Of a stretch of DNA of 64,000 nt, positions 49,379-57,929 are shown one piece after another. The position numbers and the translations under genes are program-made. The notes beneath the pieces are model-generated. The model had not been told where the DNA came from. It made no database searches and worked only from the letters and a program-made list of their open reading frames with translations. The DNA is from Trichomonas vaginalis G3 (taxonomy: Eukaryota > Parabasalia > Trichomonadida > Trichomonadidae). The stretch's first letter is position 1. Each line of letters starts with the position of its first letter. Location of the stretch: positions 1,645,797 through 1,709,796 of the forward strand of contig NC_067204.1 in NCBI RefSeq assembly GCF_026262505.1, in the 5' to 3' direction.

Positions 49379-50879
49379 AAAGTGCTATTGGTTTTGTAAA
49401 CTTCTTTGCTCTCAATTCATCTGGACCGTCTCTGTCACCAGTATATTGTATTTGAACTGTACCAACAGTTGAAATACCACCCATAAAGTCTTCTGAGTCA
49501 GCAAATGGAATGCCAAGCCAAAAGTTTGAACGGTCTCCATTTGTATATTGAGTTTTTTGACCTCCTGTATGAGTCCATACTTTCACATATGGCATAATAG
49601 AACTTTGCATTTCAGGGTTAATGGTTGTTGTGAAGTTGTTGTTAAAGTTCATAGCATCTAATGTCAAGTTGTATGACCTCATATCCTCAACTGTAGAATA
49701 TTCTTCTCTTGGATAATATTTGCCATCTATGTTTATATGATATTTAATACCAGGGTTGTAGAAACAAGAATAGTCATTTATAGTTCGTCTGAACAGTACA
49801 AACATAGTATCTGCATGTTTCATTGCAGTTGTTAAAGCAATATCTGTTCTTGCACCTGGGTCAGCACTTTGGTTTCCAACTTCACCTGCAAAGTCTTTGA
49901 CAGATATTTGGTGTATAGGGAACATAAGTGGAACTGCAATATATTTGGCAGCTAAAGCATTTGAAATATCTGGGTCCAACATATAGACTGCAAGTCTGCT
50001 TTCTATTCTCTTGCATTCAAATTTTTCGCATGTGAACTTAATTGGGTCCCAAGCATCTCCAGCAGCATTGAAATAATAGTTTACTTCAGTGTTGAGGTTT
50101 GAGAAACCAAAGTCTAAGTCAACCTTGCCTTTGCAAAATTCGGCGAATGACGTTTTATTTGTTCCCATTACGTCTGTAAGAGTGAATGGGTCTTGTGTTG
50201 GTGCAATGACTAAGTTATTTTTGCTTGGAGTAAGTTCGATAGAAATTTTTCCTGCCCAGTTTGGCAAGTATCTTAAAAACCTGAAGATGAGGAAAGATGA
50301 CAAAGGAACTCTAAGTTTCAGTTTTACTTTGGTTACTGCTGCTGCAGTTTGTCCAGAAAGGTCAACATAAACTCCTGGAACGTTAGGGTCAAGTCTTCTT
50401 ATTTTCTCAATAGTTGCATACTGGTCTGTTTGTTCTCTAGCTTGTGGTTGTACTGAGTTTCTCAAAGCGAACCATTCATAGTTTGCCCATGTTACTGTTT
50501 GAACTAAGTCAGAGTTAGAATATATCTTATATCCCATGAAAACTTCTGGAGCATATTGGTATCCGACATAGAAAATTCCATTGCAACCTTTCTTGTCAGA
50601 CAACTTGGCAGAAGGTTTTATTTCAATGTCTTGTTCCACGTATAAGAATGAGTTGTCAATAGAAATAATATGAAACCTGTCGCAAGCAATATCTACTGTT
50701 GTTGAAGAGCCTTCTCCAAACTCACCTACGTTTCCATAAGAAACAGCAGTTGTATATTCGTAAGTTCCAGGAACTATTTCTGACCTTCTAATGGCATTGT
50801 CGCATTCGTTATACCATTCGGAAACATTTCCGTTCATGGCATCCAAAACTGTTGGCGTTATATTCTGAGCGGCGTACAT
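49272..50879 (-). CDS. Probable double jelly-roll major capsid protein, 535 aa (intact)
   Basis: ATG 50879 (MYAAQNITPTVLDAMNGNVS). The length and order fit a Polinton MCP. Beta-rich throughout, with a first-domain motif VPLSSFLIFRFLRYLPNWAG followed by KISIELTPSKNN (the P-L-S...F...G...I-x-L pattern of DJR capsids), and a second domain with TMFVLFRRTINDYSC then YHINIDGKYYPREEYST. It would form the pseudo-hexameric capsomers of an icosahedral shell. Family assignment rests on pattern and synteny with the ATPase and minor capsid genes. Confidence 0.75.
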   Translation of the reverse strand: MYAAQNITPTVLDAMNGNVSEWYNECDNAIRRSEIVPGTYEYTTAVSYGNVGEFGEGSSTTVDIACDRFHIISIDNSFLYVEQDIEIKPSAKLSDKKGCNGIFYVGYQYAPEVFMGYKIYSNSDLVQTVTWANYEWFALRNSVQPQAREQTDQYATIEKIRRLDPNVPGVYVDLSGQTAAAVTKVKLKLRVPLSSFLIFRFLRYLPNWAGKISIELTPSKNNLVIAPTQDPFTLTDVMGTNKTSFAEFCKGKVDLDFGFSNLNTEVNYYFNAAGDAWDPIKFTCEKFECKRIESRLAVYMLDPDISNALAAKYIAVPLMFPIHQISVKDFAGEVGNQSADPGARTDIALTTAMKHADTMFVLFRRTINDYSCFYNPGIKYHINIDGKYYPREEYSTVEDMRSYNLTLDAMNFNNNFTTTINPEMQSSIMPYVKVWTHTGGQKTQYTNGDRSNFWLGIPFADSEDFMGGISTVGTVQIQYTGDRDGPDELRAKKFTKPIALFTEDALLKIRSMKPAGAPQIGITTASIEQILAAGQ

Positions 50880-50918
50880 TTCATATGGGTAAAAATATAG
50901 AATAGTTGGATTTATGTG

Positions 50919-53900
50919 TCATAATTGTTTCGTACCAAGCTTTACTTTCTTCCTGACTGAGTTTTTAACTCTTCTTTTTCCTTCATTGCCACTACTTTCA
51001 CTAGATGAAGTTACTTCTTCACTACTTTCACTTTGTTCTACTCTTCTTCTTTGGTGTCGCTTTTGGTAACTTGCCCTCTGCTTCAAGTTGTTGCATCTTT
51101 GCCTCATGTTCACCTAGTATGTTGTAAATTTCCCATGTCCTTTTTGCCTTTGGGCTCTGGTCGCCCATCTCAGGTAACCTATATCCTAGAAAGATTTTGT
51201 CATAGTTTGTATTTGAGTCTTCGCGTATTGTTTGCATGACTCTTTCCTGAGTTTCCGGTTCAAGCTCTTCAAACAGAGCTTGTCCATATGGAATAAGCTC
51301 GTTTCCAAATATATGTTTTTGTAGCCATTCTGGTTTTCTTTCCATGTTACCAATAATATCTTTTGTGAATGGGAAAGCTTTTACCCAATGTTTCAGTCTT
51401 GCGTCATTTATTTCTGTAGTTGGTTTTATTTTGTCAAGGAACGTGTTTTTCAATACTAACATTTCATTTGGTACTGTCCATTTGAGTTTTCTTAAATATT
51501 CACCTTCTCGGTTCATTGTCTGCAAAGTAAGTTTTTATGACATTTTGCAAACTTTCGTTTGCAAGGTCATGTACAATAGGTTCTCTTCCTTCTCTCTCCC
51601 TAACTTTCTTTCTAAACTCTTCACCAAATATACCATCTCTATGGTTCTGTGTAGTTCTTTGAGATAAATGTTCTAGAACGTCAGGTGTTATATTTCCATC
51701 AGCCATGTTCATTTCATACTGGTCCAAAATATCTGCATGTTTCATATCTTTCAATGGCATTAAAGCCGCGCTGAAAATACCGGCTATATCTGGTTCACCA
51801 TTCACTTCCATTGCGTCTACAACTTCTTGGAATTGTGGTTGTAAGTTTATGAACCACCTATCCGGATTAGCTTTATGACCCCATCTCATTGTAGTTCCAT
51901 AGTCTGCAGAAACAAAAAGTAGGTTTGTTTCCATATTGGTTAGGTTCTGAATGAACTTTAAACAATGTTTCATTTCTATATGTTTTGTTGAAATTTAACC
52001 TTTTATTTTCACCGAGTTCAGCCAAAGATTGAACGTTATATGGTCGTAAGTAAAAAGGATTATTGTATTTGCGTACATTTTCTTTCAGTACTTCCATTCT
52101 ATGCTGAATATTTTCATCTGATGTTGGAGTCTTTTGTATGTCGGCGAACATTTTTCGATATTCTTCTACTATGTCAGCCGAATTTTTCTTAGACTCTTGG
52201 AAAGATTCCATATTCACCTCATACTCTTGTTGAGGGTCAAGATTTTTCGGCTGTTCCAAATCTTCATCTAGTTCTGTGAAGTTAGTTTCCAAAGGAGGGA
52301 CTTGTTCGTTTCCTTCAGGCTCTTCTAGCTGTTGTTGCTGAACTATTTCTTCCATGTCTGGTTGTATCTGAACTTCTTCCTGTGGAGTTTCTTGTACCTC
52401 ATCTGCTGGCATTTCATATATTCCGAGACCGTTTTTAACAAGTTCCCTATCTAAGTCATCCGGACTCATAAACCTTTCTTCTTTCGTTCCGTCTCTATTT
52501 TTTACGCGTTTCATGAAGAGAGTTGAATTATCATTTAGCTCTGACACCAAATATCTCGGAGTAAATTCATTCATGTCATTTGGATGATATGCTATTAAAT
52601 CATATCCCTTAGCGAGCTTGTATTTTCCAGGTTTAAGATTATATCCCATTTGGTGCTGAACCATAAAGCTAAATAGGTTCGGGTCAGTATTTCCTTCCTT
52701 GAACTTTCTAATAGCTTCTTTATATCTGTCACTAAAGTCAAGAGTATCTGGGTAACCATAATCATCCTTAAGCATTTTTAAGAATTCTTGGTTTCCTTTT
52801 TCTCTACTTCTTTTATGTCCTTGCTCTGTTTGTGGTTGTTGTTGTGCAGGGTTTTGAACTGTTGGTTGCTGTGCTGGTTGTGGAGATGGTTGCTGTGCTG
52901 GTTGTGGAGGTGGTTGTTGTGCTGGTTTTGGTTGCTGTGCAGGGTTTTGAACTGTTGGTTGCTGTGCAGGGTTTTGAACTGTTGGTTTTAGTTGTTGTTG
53001 TTGTGCTGGATTTTGAACTGTTGGTTGTTGTGTTGGTTTTGGTGCATGCCTGTGTCTGTGTCCATGTGACGATGTAAATGTTTTAGGTAGTCCGGGTGCA
53101 GGTGCTTCTCTTGGAGGGTTTGGTGGTATATAAGTTCCACCAGCTGGCACATATGTTCCATCTGCAGCATAATGTCCTACCTGACTTTTCGTTTTTAAGA
53201 AAGCATTTACTAGGTCTGTTTTGGTCTGTTGTAACTCTTTTTCTTGACTTTCCACAACAGTTGCTCTAACGGCGTCATAGGCACTTTGAACTGCCTGTCT
53301 CGTTGCTGCATCTGTTATTTTCGTCATATTTTGTGCTACTTCTCTTAACTCTTTGTCGAAACCTTCAGACTTCAGTTTCTTTCCAGATGAGAAGTCGTTC
53401 ACTAGTTTCACCTTACTATGAAGAGCTTCGAAGGCGTTCTTAAAGTCAGCATTCATTAAAGCTTCATTTGAACTGTCTTCATCCGCTTGTATTTTTGTCC
53501 TTATTGACCCTATAAGTTGGGCTGCTTTAGCGTTGGCTTGGGCATCTAACCAGTCATTATTAGCTTTTATATATTCTGCGCTTTTCATTGCCTTTTGCAT
53601 GGCTGCGTCGTTATTTTTACTTTCTTGTGCTAAGTTTTCATACTGTACGGTTTGGTTTTGCAACTGTAAAAGTTTTTCTGCCTTTACATTTGCTTCAACT
53701 TCTTTTTTATACTCATCGCTATCCATATATGTCTTCAGGGCTTTTTGTTTTATTTCTTCATCTTTCAGTACTTTATATTGAGTAGTATGGTTTTTCAAAT
53801 TTATAACATCTTGTTCCATTTTTGCTACTTCTGCTGCTTTTTCTGACACTTTTTTCGCATATTCCTCTGTACTTAGTTCTTTCAGTTGTTCTTCTTTCTT

Positions 53901-54302
53901 CTTTTTCTCTACGTTTAACTCATTGAGTTTCTTTGTGTGTCTGTCATATTCTAGTTTCTTTTCGTTTTCACTTATTTGTTTCTGTATGTCTATGTTTGAC
54001 TTTTTGACATCTGTTATTTGATTTTTGAGTGAACTCAAATTCATTTGACTTTGAGGGTTATAAGCTGTTCCGTCTGCAGCTCCACCATAGCCTGCCATTT
54101 TCGCTAAAAGTGCCGCTCTTAAACCTCCACTCTGTGCACCAATAACTCGGTTTAAAAGCATAGGGTTGCTTGACATTTGTTGCAACATAGTGGGGTCATT
54201 CATCATTTGTTGTTGCAACTGTTGTTGTGGTGTCAGTTTTACTATTGGATGTTTCAATGCTCCCTTCCTCTTACGTATATTCTTACGTAGCTTACGTGGC
54301 AT
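50919..54302 (-). CDS. Large Gln/Pro-rich coiled-coil structural protein (~1,110 aa, 2-3 frameshifts)
   Basis: ATG 54302 (MPRKLRKNIRKRKGALKHPI). Basic N-terminus, Q-rich stretch, then an extended charged coiled coil (about 75-330). PAGGTYIPPNPP repeats follow, then HGHRHRHAPK, a Gln/Pro/Ala-rich low-complexity region (about 400-480) and a folded C-terminal half with a short HKANPDRWFINLQPQFQEVV motif. The first frame runs 809 codons to 51873. Slips near 51915 (extra T), 51510 and 51070 divide the rest, which ends in a Ser/Glu-rich tail. It is the largest gene of the arm and lies next to MCP, so probably a scaffold, internal or vertex-associated virion protein. Not assigned to a known family. 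Confidence 0.7.
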
Positions 54303-54503
54303 TTTAAGTGAAGTTAAAAAGCGGTTTTTGTAGTTTAAAACATGCGGCTGTCACTTTTTTGTTTGCATATCTCTTATATAGTGAAAAACGGTTTTGTCAC
54401 TTTTAAAAAACGGAGTTGTCTGTCACTTTTTAAAAACGGTTTTGGTTTTTATCACCGGCTGGTCGGCTGGGGTTCGGTCCTCCTCTTGGGTCTTGGGCAA
54501 AAT
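54303..54503. other. Right-arm-specific non-coding DNA with AAACGG/TGTCACTTTT repeats
   Basis: Four spaced copies of TGTCACTTTT and three of AAAACGG(T/A) lie upstream of the Gln-rich gene start. They are absent from the left arm. They could be promoter elements or part of the terminal region. Confidence 0.4.
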
Positions 54504-54508
54504 TCTTA

Positions 54509-54608
54509 GGGCTAGAAGGGGCGCAGCCCCTGGAAGCCCTCCAAATATAAACTTCATTTATACTAAACATCTTCAGGGCTAGAAGGGGCGCAGCCCCTGG
54601 AAGCCCCT
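54509..54608. repeat. Right terminal GC-rich hairpin pair
   Basis: Two near-identical copies of AGGGCTAGAAGGGGC-gca-GCCCCTGGAAGCCC (54509-54541 and about 54575-54607), separated by 33 bp containing ACTTCATTTATACTAAAC. Outer AGGGCT/AGCCC and inner GGGGC/GCCCC both pair. Inverted counterparts are at 8471-8556 with other stem bases. Confidence 0.8.
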
Positions 54609-54620
54609 CATACCTGACCT

Positions 54621-54988
54621 TATTTTTACCATATTTATAACAAATCCTGATAATTATATTGATATTTTCATATTTTTACAAAATTGCGCAATAATTTAAT
54701 GTGCGAAGTGATTTTCATTTTTTAAACTATATTTTGAAAAACATACTTATCATTGTGAGCTGTTCATTATATGTATTTTTGATAAATTTCCCAATAATAA
54801 GTAAGTTTTAGTTTATATATCTCTTTTAACTCATATTTTGGTAGAAAAACAAAGTGAATTTGATGATTCATTGAGGTACCTCCATTATTTTTTGATATAA
54901 AAGAGTTGAAATTGCAATTTGTTAGAAAAAAATAAATGATAAAGGAAGAATATTTTATATAATAATGATGAGGAGTTAAGAATCAGAT
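54621..54988. other. Host intergenic DNA, no gene seen
   Basis: AT-rich, no open frame of note. It contains the 3' flank of the eL8 gene. Confidence 0.5.
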
Positions 54989-55723
54989 TTACTCCTTGTA
55001 CTTGCCTTGGGCTTTGAGTTTCTCGATTGTCTTCTCGGAGAGTTCACCACCACCCCACTGGTGCATCTCTTCCTTGTAGTGAGCAAGGAATCCAGAGTTG
55101 ACGGAGTCAACAATCTTTGTGAAGGCAGCGCGGTCTTCTGGCTTGACTTCAGCGAGAGCGACGCATGAGCATGTCTTCATGCCGACAATCTGGCCAAGGC
55201 GTGACTTGCTCTTGACAATGCAGTATGGGATTTCGAGGTTGCGGCAAAGAGCTGGCATCCAGATGACAAGTTCGATTGGATCAACATCGTGAGCAATGAT
55301 GACAAGTTGTGCCTTCTTGGATTCGATGGCTGCTGTGACATTCTTAACACCTTGGACGAGAGCTTTCTTGTTGCCTGAGCCTGCAACCTTGAGGTCCTTC
55401 TTAGCCTTCTCGGCATCATCCTTGTTGCGCTGCTTCTTCTCTGTCTTTGTCTCTGGGCGGTACTTCTCGAGGAACTTGAAGAGAGCGACTGCAGCATCCT
55501 TGCCAAGTGTGTGGTTGAAGTGGTTGACTGGTGGTGGAACTTTAAGGCGCTTCATGAGGATTCTCTTTTGGCGCTGAAGCTGGACGTACTTTGGGAAACG
55601 TGTCTGAGTTGTCTTATCAGCAACCTTTTCGGCTGTTTCTTCAGCGAAAAGGTGTTCCTGGCGGATGATATCCTTATCTTCGATGACTTTCTCTGGGGCT
55701 GAGCGTGTTGCCTTTGGAGCCAT
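54989..55723 (-). CDS. RPL7A: 60S ribosomal protein eL8 (L7a), 244 aa
   Basis: Start chosen at ATG 55723 (MAPKATRSAPEKVIEDKDII); an upstream in-frame ATG adds 14 unlikely residues. The basic N-terminal extension has FPKYVQLQRQKRILMKRLKV. The L7Ae/L30e RNA-binding domain (about 110-200) includes AQLVIIAHDVDPIELVIWMP and KSRLGQIVGMKTCSCVALAE. Length is normal for the family. Higher G+C and strongly biased codons mark a highly expressed host gene. The stop is TAAA, the parabasalid poly(A) signal. Component of the large ribosomal subunit. Confidence 0.96.
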   Translation of the reverse strand: MAPKATRSAPEKVIEDKDIIRQEHLFAEETAEKVADKTTQTRFPKYVQLQRQKRILMKRLKVPPPVNHFNHTLGKDAAVALFKFLEKYRPETKTEKKQRNKDDAEKAKKDLKVAGSGNKKALVQGVKNVTAAIESKKAQLVIIAHDVDPIELVIWMPALCRNLEIPYCIVKSKSRLGQIVGMKTCSCVALAEVKPEDRAAFTKIVDSVNSGFLAHYKEEMHQWGGGELSEKTIEKLKAQGKYKE

Positions 55724-56220
55724 TGTAAAAAGGAGAAACCATGATGAAGGACGATAAAAAAACACCTAGCCAAAACCGTCGAAATTGAATTCCAATTCCC
55801 AATAACATTAGATCTGAACTACTCACAATACATAAATAATCTTTTCTCATACAATATTTGGAAAATATCAAAGATCAAAAACATCGAAATCTAAATTATG
55901 AAATATCTCTTATTAACAAATAATTAGATCTACCTAAATATTTGTTTCTTAAGGTTTGCATTGTATTATTCACTAAAATTGAAATTCATATTTTTGCTTT
56001 CTAGGATTAAAGGCAATAGCATCTGATACAACTGTTTGAAAAGTTAATATTGGAAGAATTATCGTTATGAGATCATTATTTCTAATCATATTAATGGAAA
56101 TATTCAGTGATTTAATAGATCAGATAGTTTTTTTCCAAATGTATTATTCCAAATTTACTTTAAAAACTTTGATTTTATTATTAAAACTTTTTTTGAATAT
56201 AGATGATGCTAATATTTTTT
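55724..56220. other. Intergenic DNA between eL8 and S28 peptidase
   Basis: AT-rich. It should include the eL8 promoter and the 3' end of the peptidase gene. No exact TCAYW initiator could be assigned with confidence near the eL8 start (a TTCATCAT lies 16-23 bp upstream). Confidence 0.4.
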
Positions 56221-57543
56221 TTAAAGGCCGAGCCATTTCTTAACGAGGGAGATAACCATCTGCCTTGTTCTCTTGACATCGGCTGGGTCGTTGTTACTTG
56301 GAAGGTGGTAGTCTGTGCAGTGTCCGACGTTTGGTCCTGTCATTGTGTGGGCTGCAGCATTTTCGTTTGGAACCTTTTCGTCGGTGATGCAGACTGGTGT
56401 CCATGGATCCTGAGAACCAGTCAAGTAAACGATGTTTGTAGCGGTCTGATCTAATCCGCCCCATTTTGCGTTGAAAGCGTCTGTATCTGGTTCATCTGTA
56501 AGTCCGAAAACGTCGTTGCACTGTTTAGCGAATGTTTCTGTTGTTAAAAGTGGAGAACGGAGAGAAGTCTTTCCAGCACCGACTTGCCACCATCCGAGCT
56601 GAGAGCAGGTCTGCCAGAGCCAGCTGCGAGCAGCCTTGTTCTTTGTATCCTTGAGGGATGCTGTAGAATATTCGTTTGCGATTGTGGATTTGCCGATGAA
56701 ATTCGGAATGAAGAAGTTGTTGTTGAATTCGGCAAGAACGAGCATTGGATCCTTGCCTGTGATAAGAGAACCTTCCATTGGACCGCAAAGGGCTTCACGA
56801 TGGCCGTATTGTGGGGCGATAGAGAATAATTCGCCAACAACGAAACGGAAGATATCTGGTTCAACACCATTGGCGTTGAAGAGGTTGAGAACGTACTGTG
56901 TGCCTTCTTCTGTCTCAAGAAGAGTATCAATGTGGCGACGAGCTGTTCTGCAAGCAGCAGCGCACTGGTGACCAAGGGAGATTTCGATCTGCTTGTCGAA
57001 GTCTGTGAATTCCTTCTGAGCTAAGACAACACCTGAGGATGAAATGGCACCTGCAAATTTAGAATCGAATTTGCTCTTTGTGTATGCGGATAAGAGGCCC
57101 GGATATGAGCCACCATAAAGAAGCCATTTGTTCTTATCCGCTTTGTATGTCTTCTTGTAATAATCGACGAAATATGAAATATCTTCAACAGCTTGTTCGA
57201 CGGAGAGATATTGGAGATTTTCTGTTGTTGATTCTTCGAATGGATATGATTCGCCATAGAAACGGTGCTGAAGTGTGACAACTGTGCAGTTAAATTCTTT
57301 TGCAAGTGTTTCTTCGAAATCGCCAACACCACCAACATAGTAGCCATCGCTTTCACCACTGATTTCAAGGATGATTGGAGAATCTGGGCCGCCGTATTGG
57401 TTGTTGATAACAAATTTTTGTTTGAATGTTCCTGTTTCTGAATGATTGTGATCGATTAATTGATCAAATGTGGCATTAGTCTCAGTACCCCTCAATTGTT
57501 GACGTGTGATGGGTCTTCTGATAGCAAGAATAAGTGGAAGCAT
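56221..57543 (-). CDS. Clan SC family S28 serine carboxypeptidase, 440 aa
   Basis: ATG 57543. A short hydrophobic N-terminus (MLPLILA) may be a minimal signal peptide. Catalytic Ser146 in YGGSYPGLLS, Asp379 in TGSQDPWTPV and His408 in PNVGHCTDYH. LQHRFYGESYPF and GGVGDFEETLAKEF are typical S28 (lysosomal Pro-X carboxypeptidase/thymus-specific serine protease) motifs. Length is slightly short but complete. It removes C-terminal residues after proline or cleaves dipeptides in lysosomal or secreted settings. Higher G+C than the element, with a TAAA stop. Intact host gene. Confidence 0.93.
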   Translation of the reverse strand: MLPLILAIRRPITRQQLRGTETNATFDQLIDHNHSETGTFKQKFVINNQYGGPDSPIILEISGESDGYYVGGVGDFEETLAKEFNCTVVTLQHRFYGESYPFEESTTENLQYLSVEQAVEDISYFVDYYKKTYKADKNKWLLYGGSYPGLLSAYTKSKFDSKFAGAISSSGVVLAQKEFTDFDKQIEISLGHQCAAACRTARRHIDTLLETEEGTQYVLNLFNANGVEPDIFRFVVGELFSIAPQYGHREALCGPMEGSLITGKDPMLVLAEFNNNFFIPNFIGKSTIANEYSTASLKDTKNKAARSWLWQTCSQLGWWQVGAGKTSLRSPLLTTETFAKQCNDVFGLTDEPDTDAFNAKWGGLDQTATNIVYLTGSQDPWTPVCITDEKVPNENAAAHTMTGPNVGHCTDYHLPSNNDPADVKRTRQMVISLVKKWLGL

Positions 57544-57929
57544 ATTTTTACCCTAACAGCTGCTCTCAATATTTCAGAACAAAATAATCGTTCTTCAATT
57601 GCATGGCTATTGTGTTAGATTTTATTGGATTTATAATCTCTTATAGCTAGAAATTAAATATTTGAAGTTTTTACTTCAACTTAAGCAATATTATCTTGTG
57701 ATGAAGGCTTTCTGCATAATGCAATAAATGTGTTGCAAGTTTCGACGTAATGTGATCTCATTCTTTATATGAGCGATGAAAGTATTTCTCATGCAAATTG
57801 GAAATTTGATAAAAATACCTGATTTGACTTTCTAACATGAGTTCTTTTGCTTTATTACACAAAGATTTAATTTCTATACTTTGCATTATAAGTTATTTCA
57901 TTTTGTTTTTCTGATCAATAAGTTCACCG
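57544..57929 (+). promoter_or_regulatory. Divergent intergenic region with initiator-like site
   Basis: Separates the S28 gene (-) and the ankyrin gene (+). On the plus strand TCATT at 57898-57902 fits the Trichomonas initiator TCA(+1)YW and lies 30 bp before ATG 57930. No convincing Inr was found for the minus-strand gene. Confidence 0.45.

Larger units (their letters stand above)
8454..54620. mobile_element. Maverick/Polinton-like composite, ~46 kb with giant inverted arms
   Basis: The interval holds the hallmark Polinton genes: protein-primed PolB, retroviral-type integrase, A32-like packaging ATPase and a probable double jelly-roll capsid protein, plus a D5-like helicase, KilA-N proteins and a tail-collar fibre. 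Both ends carry the same pair of GC-rich hairpins in inverted orientation, separated by a shared ~25-bp sequence (TTAGTATAAATGAAG core). Possible termini are AG at 8454-8455 and CT at 54619-54620, as expected for Mavericks. The next six bases outside (AAAAAA and TATTTT) do not form a target duplication, so the exact ends are uncertain. Known Trichomonas Mavericks are usually about 15-25 kb, so this is either an expanded single element or a fusion of two. Confidence 0.8.
43555..54620. repeat. Right inverted arm (~11 kb)
   Basis: Reverse-complement counterpart of 8454-19580. Genes intact here but broken on the left: MCP, KilA-N, and most of the Gln-rich protein. Genes broken here but intact on the left: helicase, 257-aa protein and 193-aa protein. 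The outer 54330-54500 region is unrelated to the left arm, but the terminal hairpins match again. Confidence 0.9.

Noticed and set aside
8448-54626. 6-bp target site duplication at the chosen ends
   Set aside because: AAAAAA on the left and TATTTT on the right do not match. Either the ends are slightly different or the poly(A) run is unreliable.
55177-55506. Ser/Arg-rich frames antisense or shifted within the eL8 gene
   Set aside because: Alternative frames of a highly expressed GC-richer gene. The eL8 frame is certain.
56525-57413. Several ORFs inside the S28 peptidase gene
   Set aside because: Out-of-frame shadows; the 440-aa frame carries all catalytic motifs.
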